From NCBI GenBank assembly GCA_017937095.1, contig JAGBEG010000011.1:62001-126000 (forward strand): 64,000 bases of DNA. The letters are read 5' to 3'. The translations under genes were made by a program, and so were the position numbers. Below the pieces are notes generated by a model. That model had not been told where the DNA came from. It saw only the letters and a list, made by a program, of their open reading frames with translations, and made no database searches. The DNA comes from Roseburia sp. (GTDB lineage Bacteria; Bacillota; Clostridia; Lachnospirales; Lachnospiraceae). This document shows positions 49,464 through 56,575 of this stretch, in pieces. Position 1 is the first letter of the stretch. Each line of letters begins with the position of its first letter.

Positions 49464-50177
49464 GTGGAAAGAAAAGCGATTATCGGCGTAGTTCCGCTTT
49501 ATGATGAGAAAAGAGAGAGTATCTGGATGCTGCCGGGTTATCTGGATGGGATTTATGAGGCGGGCGGAATCCCTATGATATTGCCGCTTCATGCGGGCGA
49601 AGCGGAGCTGCGGAGGCTGGATGCGAATATCGACGGTTATCTGCTGACGGGCGGACATGATGTAAACCCGGAACTTTACGGCGCAGAGAAGAGCCCGTCC
49701 TGCGGGGCGGTATGCGAGAGCCGGGATCTGCTGGAGACAATGCTGTATCGTATCGCAGGCGGGACGGACAAGCCGGTGCTTGGCATCTGCCGGGGAATCC
49801 AGCTTTTGAACGTGCTGCATGGCGGAACGCTCTATCAGGACCTGCCGGAGGAATTTCGGACGGAGCGAACACTTGACCATCATATGACGCCGCCCTATGA
49901 CAGGACGGTGCATGAAGTTTTATTGGAAAAGAATACGCCGCTTTATGACCTGTTAGGGCAGGAGCGTCTTGCGGTGAACAGCTATCACCACCAGGGCGTA
50001 AAGGAACTTGGCGGTGGACTTGCAGTCATGGCGGCCGCGGAGGATGGACTTGTGGAGGGAATATATGCGCCGGATAGAAAATTTGTCTGGGGCATCCAGT
50101 GGCATCCCGAATTTATCTATCAGAAGGATGAGGCATCGCGGAAAATATTCCGGGCATTTGTGCGGGCGTGCGTATAA
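49464..50177 (+). CDS. Gamma-glutamyl-gamma-aminobutyrate hydrolase family (peptidase C26)
   Basis: A 237-residue class I glutamine-amidotransferase-like hydrolase (PuuD-like). The nucleophile is C109 in KPVLGICRGIQLLNVLHGG. The His/Glu pair is in VWGIQWHPEF near residues 217-219, and the oxyanion-type TGGHDVNPELYG is at 62-73. It cleaves gamma-glutamyl amides such as gamma-glutamyl-GABA in polyamine breakdown. GTG start 49464 is 8 nt after AGGAGG. It stands alone, so the pathway is not supported by neighbours. Confidence 0.88.
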   Translation: MERKAIIGVVPLYDEKRESIWMLPGYLDGIYEAGGIPMILPLHAGEAELRRLDANIDGYLLTGGHDVNPELYGAEKSPSCGAVCESRDLLETMLYRIAGGTDKPVLGICRGIQLLNVLHGGTLYQDLPEEFRTERTLDHHMTPPYDRTVHEVLLEKNTPLYDLLGQERLAVNSYHHQGVKELGGGLAVMAAAEDGLVEGIYAPDRKFVWGIQWHPEFIYQKDEASRKIFRAFVRACV

Positions 50178-50221
50178 AAAGCACATGCAAGCCTTCCGAC
50201 ACAATATCTTCGCGTATTTAT

Positions 50222-50249
50222 TTGTAATTCCCGGGGAATATGGTATAAT
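50222..50249 (+). promoter_or_regulatory. Promoter of the 50521-rsmA operon
   Basis: TTGTAA (50222-50227), 16-bp spacer, TATAAT (50244-50249). The resulting leader of about 265 nt contains the hairpin and the repeats described next. Confidence 0.6.
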
Positions 50250-50279
50250 GTGCGCGTAGGCAATGAGCAGTGCCAAGAC

Positions 50280-50327
50280 GTGAAGAAACAAATATCCGTG
50301 CTTGCACAAGGATATTTGTTTCTTTAC
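50280..50327 (+). other. 18-bp hairpin in the rsmA-operon leader
   Basis: GTGAAGAAACAAATATCC (50280-50297) pairs with GGATATTTGTTTCTTTAC (50310-50327) with one G-U pair; the loop itself contains GTGC-tt-GCAC. It is not followed by a T-run, so it is a structured leader or repeat rather than a terminator. Confidence 0.7.
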
Positions 50328-50502
50328 GGATTGATAGGGCGAACGCCCGTGAACGAGGGAGCTATGCTCCCGAGTTGCACTGCGGGGAAAAGCGAGAAAG
50401 AAGTTTCTTCACGGATTGATAGGGCGAATAGCCCAAGCGTCAGCGAAGCTGCACGGCGGGGAAAAGCGAGAAAGAAGTTTCTTTACGGATTGATAGGGCG
50501 AA
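50319..50502 (+). repeat. Leader direct repeats (25 and 47 bp)
   Basis: A 25-bp unit beginning TTTCTT(T/C)ACGG and ending TAGGGCGAA occurs at 50319-50343, 50404-50428 and 50478-50502. In the last two the match extends 22 bp upstream (GCGGGGAAAAGCGAGAAAGA plus AG), giving 47-bp units at 50382-50428 and 50456-50502. The last unit ends 18 bp before the start codon at 50521. The first unit's 5' end is the 3' arm of the hairpin above. Confidence 0.85.
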
Positions 50503-50520
50503 AATCATCGGAGGAATGGA

Positions 50521-50928
50521 ATGGAATTAGATATTTTTGAGCAGTTTCCCGACAGGGAAACCTTTGATAAATACTGGGCGGAGAACTATAAGCCGGTGGT
50601 GTATGAGGATGTGCGCGAGGCGTTTATGGACTTTGTGAAGGCTGCGGATGGGCATATCTATATTTCTGATTACGAGGAAAAGGGACTGATTTCGAAGGAT
50701 GATTTTAAGGAAAATTTGTCGCAGGAAGCACAGTTTACCTTTCAGGATGGGCTTACGGAGGTCTTTTACGACAAGAATCCGGAGCTTTATGAGGCGGCGT
50801 TCGCACTTTACGAGGAGGCGAAGCTCACCGGAAAAGGGGATGCCGCTGTGGCGCAGATTTTTCACGAGACATTTCAGGCGCTGTATGCCGAGTTTCTGGA
50901 CTGCCTGTACGATGAGGTGCTGGCATAA
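50521..50928 (+). CDS. Hypothetical protein upstream of rsmA
   Basis: A 135-residue acidic, probably all-helical cytoplasmic protein that I do not recognise (MELDIFEQFPDRETFDKYWA...). It has many aromatic and acidic residues and no cysteine cluster; the only cysteine is near the end (FLDCLYDEVLA). ATG 50521 follows CGGAGGAATGG. Its TAA overlaps the rsmA ATG (TAATG), so the two are translationally coupled. Coupling hints at a role near ribosome assembly, but that is only context. Confidence 0.75.
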   Translation: MELDIFEQFPDRETFDKYWAENYKPVVYEDVREAFMDFVKAADGHIYISDYEEKGLISKDDFKENLSQEAQFTFQDGLTEVFYDKNPELYEAAFALYEEAKLTGKGDAAVAQIFHETFQALYAEFLDCLYDEVLA

Positions 50929-51812
50929 TGGCGACGCTTGGAAACCCGCAGAATACGATTGCGGTTCTGCAGAAATACCATTTTAATTTCCAGAAGAAAT
51001 TCGGTCAGAATTTTCTGATCGATACGCGTGTGCTTGAGCGGATTATCGAGGCTGCAGGAATTACAAAAGATGATTTTGTACTGGAAATCGGACCGGGTAT
51101 CGGAACGATGACACAGTATCTTTGCGAGAGCGCAAGAGAGGTCGTCGCGGTCGAAATCGACCAGAATCTGATTCCGATTCTTGCGGAGACGCTTGGCGCG
51201 TATGATAATGTTACGGTAATGAACGACGATATCTTAAAGGTGGACATTGTCCGTCTTGCGAAGGAGAAGAACGGCGGCAGACCGATCAAGGTGGTCGCGA
51301 ATCTTCCATATTATATTACGACGCCGATTATCATGGGACTTTTTGAAAGTCATGTGCCGATTGACAGTATTACGATCATGGTGCAGAAGGAGGTCGCAGA
51401 CCGGATGCAGGTAGGACCGGGAACAAAGGATTACGGCGCGCTGTCTCTGGCGGTGCAGTATTATGCAAAGCCAGAGATTATCGCGAACGTCCCGCCGAAC
51501 TGCTTTATGCCGCGCCCGAATGTCGGCAGCGCGGTGATACGGCTCACACGTCATGAGACAGTTCCGGTTTCGGTGGACGATGAGAAGCTGATGTTCCGGT
51601 TGATTCGCGCTTCGTTTAACCAGCGGCGCAAGACGCTTGCAAATGGGCTGAACAATTCGCCGGAGATTCGACTTTCCAAGGAAATGATTCAGGAGAGTAT
51701 CACCGAACTTGGCGTTCCGGTGACAATCCGGGGCGAGGCTTTGACGCTGGAGCAGTTTGCGGAACTTTCGAATATTGTAGGCAGGAAGATGAGAGAAGAA
51801 AGGAGTCAGTGA
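50928..51812 (+). CDS. rsmA: 16S rRNA dimethyladenosine transferase RsmA (KsgA)
   Basis: A 294-residue methyltransferase that dimethylates the two adjacent adenines in the 3'-end loop of 16S rRNA. Motif I is FVLEIGPGIGTMTQYL, preceded by KKFGQNFLID, the KsgA start signature. The acidic post-I strand is VVAVEIDQNLIPIL and the catalytic motif IV is VVANLPYYITTPI. The C-terminal helical domain contains FRLIRASFNQRRKTLANGL. Length and motifs are standard for the family. Confidence 0.96.
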   Translation: MATLGNPQNTIAVLQKYHFNFQKKFGQNFLIDTRVLERIIEAAGITKDDFVLEIGPGIGTMTQYLCESAREVVAVEIDQNLIPILAETLGAYDNVTVMNDDILKVDIVRLAKEKNGGRPIKVVANLPYYITTPIIMGLFESHVPIDSITIMVQKEVADRMQVGPGTKDYGALSLAVQYYAKPEIIANVPPNCFMPRPNVGSAVIRLTRHETVPVSVDDEKLMFRLIRASFNQRRKTLANGLNNSPEIRLSKEMIQESITELGVPVTIRGEALTLEQFAELSNIVGRKMREERSQ

Positions 51813-51814
51813 TT

Positions 51815-52738
51815 ATGGGGGATAATCAGAACGAATGGAATGAGAATGAGACGCCGCGCACTTACGGTGAGGATTCCAAGCTCTATGAGAGCGGGAAAAG
51901 TCCGTACAGCCAGCCGGGAGGCGGGCAAAGTTATGGAAACGGACAGGGTTATGGAAGCGGACAGCCGGGCTACGGAAACGGACAGCCGGGTTATGGAAAC
52001 GGACAGGGCTACGGAAACGGACAGTTAGGTTATGGAAACAGCCAGCCGAATTACGGCGGACAGAATCCGTACAGCCAGCCGGGAGGCGGGCAAAGTTATG
52101 GAAACGGACAGGGTTATGGAAGCGGACAGCCGGGCTACGGAAATGGACAGCCGGGTTATGGAAACGGACAGGGCTACGGAAACGGACAGCCGGGTTATGG
52201 AAACAGCCAGCCGAATTACGGCGGACAGAATTCATATGGTTACCAGCAGAACGGCAACTGGCAGGGGAATGTTTATCCGCAGATGCAGCACGCGCCTGTG
52301 CCGGATGTATTCTGCAACATTTTGATTGCGATCTTTTTTGTGAGAATGGTGATATCTTTTTTCCTTATGAGACAGACCTATGCGGCGATGGATGATTACT
52401 ACAGCATTCTGAGCGGCAGATATCTGACGGCGCTTACGAGTTCATCCTATCAGATACTTTCTATGCTGGCGAATCTGTTGTTTGTCGCAACGATTGTATT
52501 CATCGTGCTGGACATCGTGAAAATCCACAAGGCAAATTATAAGATTACCGGATTGATTTTGTTTGCGATTTTCTTAAATCCGGGGTACTATCTCTGGAGA
52601 GCGCATATCCTTGGCAGAAAGAAGACGTTCCCGATTATCTATACGGTGATTTACGGCGGAGCGATGATCGCATATTTTATTTATACGTTTTATGAGGCGT
52701 TTTCACTGGCATTTCAGATGACACAGAGTATGATGTAG
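51815..52738 (+). CDS. YGNGQ-repeat membrane protein
   Basis: A 307-residue protein whose N-terminal half (about 28-140) is made of short Y-G-N-G-Q, P-G-Y-G-N-G-Q and Q-P-N-Y-G-G-Q units, a disordered low-complexity region. The second half has four hydrophobic helices (about 165-185, 210-235, 245-262 and 277-300). Such G/N/Q/Y-rich N-termini on small membrane proteins are common in Lachnospiraceae and may drive clustering; function is unknown. ATG 51815 with AAAGGAG upstream is preferred to GTG 51809. A 165-bp tandem duplication lies inside. Confidence 0.75.
   Translation: MGDNQNEWNENETPRTYGEDSKLYESGKSPYSQPGGGQSYGNGQGYGSGQPGYGNGQPGYGNGQGYGNGQLGYGNSQPNYGGQNPYSQPGGGQSYGNGQGYGSGQPGYGNGQPGYGNGQGYGNGQPGYGNSQPNYGGQNSYGYQQNGNWQGNVYPQMQHAPVPDVFCNILIAIFFVRMVISFFLMRQTYAAMDDYYSILSGRYLTALTSSSYQILSMLANLLFVATIVFIVLDIVKIHKANYKITGLILFAIFLNPGYYLWRAHILGRKKTFPIIYTVIYGGAMIAYFIYTFYEAFSLAFQMTQSMM
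51901..52230 (+). repeat. 165-bp in-frame tandem duplication
   Basis: Bases 51901-52065 and 52066-52230 are nearly identical (a few differences, such as TTA-GGT against CCG-GGT). The period of 165 bp equals 55 codons, so the reading frame is kept. Smaller 15-21-bp units are nested within each copy. Confidence 0.92.
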
Positions 52739-52747
52739 AATGAGAAG

Positions 52748-52788
52748 TCTCCCTTGTTCATATAATAGATGGACAGGGAGATTTTTTT
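52748..52788 (+). terminator. Terminator hairpin whose 3' arm holds the spoIID RBS
   Basis: TCTCCCTTGTTC (52748-52759) pairs with GGACAGGGAGA (52771-52781), with one bulged T and one G-U pair, followed by seven T residues that run into the ATG at 52789. The ribosome site GGGAG (52776-52780) is in the stem. The loop holds CATATAAT (52759-52766), a good match to the sigma-E -10 element. RNA started from it would begin past the left arm, freeing the ribosome site. Upstream transcripts would end or be untranslatable. Confidence 0.75.
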
Positions 52789-53694
52789 ATGAAGAAAAAA
52801 ATAGATACTTTGCTATCAATCGTTATTATTACCATACTTTTGCCGCTTTTTATAACGATAATATGTCAACGTATGCACTTGGAAGAAGTGTTGTACGGGG
52901 AGTTGAATGTATCGGGGGAGAGCGCCGGAACAGCGGATATTGAGGAAAAAGTGATTGGGATTACCGCCAAAGAAATCGGGGCAGGAAGCAAAGAGGAGGC
53001 GATTCTCGCGCAGTGCGTGATTGCGCGGACCAATCTGTACGACGCGCTTGCACGGAATACGGACGAGCCGGCAGCCCTTACGGTGGATGAAATGAAGGAA
53101 CTGTGGGGGGAGGATTTCGAGAAAATTTATCAGAAATTCGAGGATTGTGCCGCCCGGACGAAGGATGAAGTGCTGGTGTGGAACGGCGGGTGCATTTATG
53201 CCGCATATCACGCGCTCAGCGCGGGGCAGACAAGAGACATGACGGAATTTTCCGGGGATGTGAAGCTTCCGTATCTCACAGAACAGGAATGTCAGGCAGA
53301 TATTACGGCGGAAGGGTATCTTGCGGTTACATATTGTGAGATGGACGATTTTATCAGGCAATGTCAGGAGGCATTTCCGGAGGCGGGAATCACAGAACTC
53401 TCACAGCTTACCGTGGTAAGCCGGGACGCCGTAGGATATGTTAAGGAGCTTAAGGTCGGCAGCCTGACCTGTATGGGAGAAGAATTTCGCTCGCGTATGG
53501 GGTGGAACTCCGCCTGCTTTACCGTCACGGAGATCGACAGCGAGGTGCGCATCGTAACAAAGGGGCTGGGGCATGGCTTTGGACTGAGCCAGAATCAGGC
53601 GGAGCATATGGCGGGGGAAGGAAAGACCTATGAGGAGATACTCGCCTATTTCTATCCGGGGACGGAGCTTACAACCGCAGATACGATAAAATAG
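52789..53694 (+). CDS. spoIID: Stage II sporulation protein D (SpoIID)
   Basis: A 301-residue SpoIID/LytB-domain protein, a membrane-anchored lytic transglycosylase that, with SpoIIP and SpoIIM, thins septal peptidoglycan during engulfment. An N-terminal helix (about 6-26) is the anchor. Signature segments are KEEAILAQCVIARTNLYDAL, then YAAYHALSAGQT, and GLGHGFGLSQNQAEHMAGEG near the C-terminus. It is followed by spoIIQ, as in many Clostridia. The start codon abuts the terminator-like hairpin described at 52748. Confidence 0.9.
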   Translation: MKKKIDTLLSIVIITILLPLFITIICQRMHLEEVLYGELNVSGESAGTADIEEKVIGITAKEIGAGSKEEAILAQCVIARTNLYDALARNTDEPAALTVDEMKELWGEDFEKIYQKFEDCAARTKDEVLVWNGGCIYAAYHALSAGQTRDMTEFSGDVKLPYLTEQECQADITAEGYLAVTYCEMDDFIRQCQEAFPEAGITELSQLTVVSRDAVGYVKELKVGSLTCMGEEFRSRMGWNSACFTVTEIDSEVRIVTKGLGHGFGLSQNQAEHMAGEGKTYEEILAYFYPGTELTTADTIK

Positions 53695-53705
53695 CTGTAA
53701 AAATT

Positions 53706-53734
53706 GTATAAACCATCCGAATCGGGAAACACTA
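53706..53734 (+). promoter_or_regulatory. Sigma-F (forespore) type promoter of spoIIQ
   Basis: GTATA (53706-53710) and GGAAACACTA (53725-53734) match the sigma-F/sigma-G elements GYWTA and GGNRANAHTR, separated by 14 bp (15-16 is usual). It lies 36 bp before the spoIIQ start codon. SpoIIQ is a classical sigma-F target. Confidence 0.6.
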
Positions 53735-53769
53735 TTGTTAAAAATAAACGATATGGATGGTGAAAGATT

Positions 53770-54570
53770 ATGAAAAAGAATGGATTTGCCGCATTCTTAC
53801 GGCGGAAACAATATGTCATTGCTGGTGCAATCGTGGTCGTTGCGGCGGTTGCGACAACTGTAATCTACAGCAGCAATCAGGAGCAGGAGCGCAAGCAGAT
53901 GGAGGCGGAGCTGGCGCAGGAACAGAACGAAGCCGAGCCGCAGGCGGTCGCTGCGACAGAGGAAAAGGACGAGACAGCGCAGGCGTCCGCGGTGATTCCG
54001 CCGGAGCAGGATAAGAGCACCGAAACAGCGCAGAGTGCAGAGAGCACCGGACAGACAGAGGGAACGGAGAGTACCGAGACCGCGGAGATTGAAGGCGCAG
54101 AGGAAGCGGCCGAAGAGAGCGTTGCAACCGGCGCGACGGGAAGCACGCTGCATTTTGCACCGGAGGATGGAATGATGTGGCCGATGAAGGGAAACGTCAT
54201 CCTCAATTACAGCATGGATTCCACGGTATATTTCGCGACGCTCGATCAGTATAAGTACAATCCGGCAGTCATTATCAAAGGAGAGATCAACGACAAGGTC
54301 TATTCTGTGGCAAAGGGACAGGTTTTGGAGATTTCCAATAACGAGGTGACCGGCTGCACGATGACAGTGGATCTGGGTGACGGCTATCACGCCGTATACG
54401 GGCAGCTCAAGGAGCCGAATTTTAAAGAGGGCGATTATGTAGAGTCTGGTCATGTACTGGGCTACGTTGCAGAGCCGACAAAATATTTTTCCGTGGAGGG
54501 AAGCAATCTTTATTTTGCACTGCAGAAGGACGGGCAGCCTGTTGATCCGGTAGAATTTTTTGAGTCATAA
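53770..54570 (+). CDS. spoIIQ: SpoIIQ-like M23 domain protein without metal ligands
   Basis: A 266-residue forespore membrane protein: an anchor helix (about 17-36), a long acidic E/A/T-rich linker (about 37-125) and a C-terminal LytM/M23 fold (about 135-262; MMWPMKGNVILNYSMDSTVY). The metal ligands of active M23 peptidases are replaced: the first H-x3-D region reads KYNPAVIIKG, the H-x-H region reads HAVYGQL and the last His position reads LYFALQ. SpoIIQ forms a channel with SpoIIIAH across the two spore membranes; a degenerate site suggests a structural role. It directly follows spoIID. Confidence 0.82.
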   Translation: MKKNGFAAFLRRKQYVIAGAIVVVAAVATTVIYSSNQEQERKQMEAELAQEQNEAEPQAVAATEEKDETAQASAVIPPEQDKSTETAQSAESTGQTEGTESTETAEIEGAEEAAEESVATGATGSTLHFAPEDGMMWPMKGNVILNYSMDSTVYFATLDQYKYNPAVIIKGEINDKVYSVAKGQVLEISNNEVTGCTMTVDLGDGYHAVYGQLKEPNFKEGDYVESGHVLGYVAEPTKYFSVEGSNLYFALQKDGQPVDPVEFFES

Positions 54571-54600
54571 AAGATATGTGCACGGATAGACACATGCTTC

Positions 54601-54629
54601 TTGAATATGGCGGCATTCTTCTTTATAAT
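54601..54629 (+). promoter_or_regulatory. Promoter of the GGDEF gene
   Basis: TTGAAT (54601-54606), 17-bp spacer, TATAAT (54624-54629); the start codon follows 32 bp downstream after GTAAGGAGG. Confidence 0.75.
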
Positions 54630-54660
54630 AAGGTAAAATCCGGTAAGGAGGAATCGTCAC

Positions 54661-56280
54661 ATGGAATTTGGAGAATACAACGAGGCAGTCAACGTCTGGG
54701 TTGGCGAGGTGCTGCGCAACCGCGGCGTCAACGCGCAGCTTACACTGAAATATTGCCTCGATATTGAGGAATACGCGGCAAAGACAGACGATGCGAAACT
54801 GTTGGGCTTCGCTTATTACTACAGTGGAGAGACCTATTACCTGTTAAACGACGGTGAGGGTCTTTTCCGCCGTATTACAAAGGCGATTACGTATCTTGAC
54901 CAGGCGGGGCAGTGGGACATGGTCGCGCGTGCCTATAATATTATGGCGATTACCTCACAGAGCAGAGGAAATGCGCCGATTGCCATGGATTATTACCTTA
55001 CCGGACTGGAGTATTGCAGAAAGCATCACCTTACTGCGGAAGAAAATATCATCAACTTAAATTTCGGCACACTTTATCTGGTGAACGGACAGTGGACCGA
55101 GGCGCAGAAATATTTTGAAAAAGTGGCGCGTTATGTGCAGGACGATAAGGAAACAGAGAACTATTACAGTTTGATGTGCTGTATTGAAATCAGCCTTGGC
55201 AGGTGCTTTTTGCAGAGGGAACAACCCAACCGGGCACAGCAGGAGCTGGAGCATCTGGACGGGTATATGGAGCATCTGGAAAAACCGGAGCAGATTGCGG
55301 TACTCTGCTTTAAAGCTGAATTTTACCATCAGGCAGGGCGCATTACGCTGCGCGACGAGTGTATCCGGCAGATTCATCAAATGGTGGGCATGGATATGGC
55401 AGTCATGGATCTTTTCGACGATATCTATGGGCTGTGCGAGCTGCTGTTGGAGATTGACAATGAAGAGGTATTCTGGGACATTATAAATATTCTGGAAAAA
55501 TTGACGAAAAACGCCAATATTGTGAACTTACAGCGGAGAATTATTTCTCTTAAAATCATATATTACAGGCGGCATGATGAGAATGAAAAGTATCTGGCTG
55601 CTGCGGGAACATATTACGAGCTGTCGGAGGCGATGGAGCGCGAGAACCGTTATATGGTAGCGAATATGCTGGCGGTCAGAAGCTCTTTGGAGCAGGCAAA
55701 TGCAAAGCGCCGCGAGGTCGAGAAGGCAAATGAAAGGCTTCTTGAAAAGTCGGAGACCGATCCGCTGACGCATCTGGCGAACCGTTTCCGTTTAAATGAT
55801 CACACGGAACAGGCGTTTGAGCAGGCGCTGGCGGCAGGAACGCCGTTTGCGGTGGAAATTCTGGATATTGATTATTTCAAGGAATATAACGACAATTATG
55901 GACATCAGGCAGGAGACGGCTGTCTTCTGGCGATTGCGCAGGAACTGCAGCGGATGCAGGGGAATCGCATTTTCTGCGCGAGATACGGCGGCGACGAGTT
56001 CATTATTATTTATGAGCGGATGACGAAGGAAGAGGTGTACGCAGAAGCGGGGCGGCTTCGGGAGCGCGTGCTTGCCCGCCGGGTCACACATGCATACTCT
56101 AAGGCGCTTCCCGTGGTGACGATTTCACAGGGAATCTGCTGGGGGATCCCGGAGAAGGAAAACCGAAGCTGGGATTTCCTTCATGCGGCGGATGCGATGC
56201 TCTACCGCGTGAAAAAACGCAGCCGCAACGATATTTCCATGGGCCGTCTGGACGGCTCCGAGATCAAATGCGGGGATTAG
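54661..56280 (+). CDS. TPR-like protein with GGDEF domain (diguanylate cyclase)
   Basis: A 539-residue soluble protein. Residues 1-340 are helical TPR-like repeats (ALKYCLDIEEYAAKTD-like units; SGETYYLLNDGEGLFRR; GTLYLVNGQWTEAQKYFEKV). A coiled linker (about 345-365) leads to a GGDEF domain (about 370-530) with SETDPLTHLANRFRLNDHTE and the active-site loop RYGGDEFIIIYE near residue 442. No RxxD inhibitory site is seen at the usual place. It should make c-di-GMP in response to a signal bound by the TPR part. It stands alone under its own promoter. Confidence 0.88.
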   Translation: MEFGEYNEAVNVWVGEVLRNRGVNAQLTLKYCLDIEEYAAKTDDAKLLGFAYYYSGETYYLLNDGEGLFRRITKAITYLDQAGQWDMVARAYNIMAITSQSRGNAPIAMDYYLTGLEYCRKHHLTAEENIINLNFGTLYLVNGQWTEAQKYFEKVARYVQDDKETENYYSLMCCIEISLGRCFLQREQPNRAQQELEHLDGYMEHLEKPEQIAVLCFKAEFYHQAGRITLRDECIRQIHQMVGMDMAVMDLFDDIYGLCELLLEIDNEEVFWDIINILEKLTKNANIVNLQRRIISLKIIYYRRHDENEKYLAAAGTYYELSEAMERENRYMVANMLAVRSSLEQANAKRREVEKANERLLEKSETDPLTHLANRFRLNDHTEQAFEQALAAGTPFAVEILDIDYFKEYNDNYGHQAGDGCLLAIAQELQRMQGNRIFCARYGGDEFIIIYERMTKEEVYAEAGRLRERVLARRVTHAYSKALPVVTISQGICWGIPEKENRSWDFLHAADAMLYRVKKRSRNDISMGRLDGSEIKCGD

Positions 56281-56310
56281 AGGAAACTTTTTTGAAACAG
56301 GGCATAGAAT

Positions 56311-56385
56311 ATACTGTAACGGAAAATCCGCAATCGAATTTTTACATTTCAACAAATGCGCAGTAATACCGGAAGGTTACAGTAT
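56311..56385. repeat. 75-bp segment bounded by a perfect 10-bp inverted repeat
   Basis: ATACTGTAAC (56311-56320) and GTTACAGTAT (56376-56385) are perfect inverted repeats 55 bp apart, in the non-coding gap after the GGDEF gene. The inside has no coding potential. The rest of the gap to 56508 shows nothing I can assign. Confidence 0.6.
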
Positions 56386-56508
56386 GGGTGATGTACGTTT
56401 CTGTCGATTGCTTCTTATATGAGTATTGCCCGAAACCTGCATGGGTTTGGGGTTACATAGACATAGACGGAAGTGTGACCTTTCGGGAATGGATCATATG
56501 CATTTTCC

Positions 56509-56537
56509 TTGACAAATCAAGGCCGCCGTGCTATGAT
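56509..56537 (+). promoter_or_regulatory. Near-consensus promoter of the DEAD-box helicase gene
   Basis: TTGACA (56509-56514), 17-bp spacer, TATGAT (56532-56537). The start codon at 56576 is about 32 nt after the expected transcription start. Confidence 0.82.
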
Positions 56538-56575
56538 TCAACATACTGCGCACACGCGTGGTGGAAAGGAAACAG

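Noticed and set aside
50319-50502. Three 25-bp repeats in the rsmA leader considered as a mini-CRISPR
   Set aside because: Only three units, partly extended to 47 bp, with unequal and internally repetitive gaps; they lie in a promoter-driven leader.
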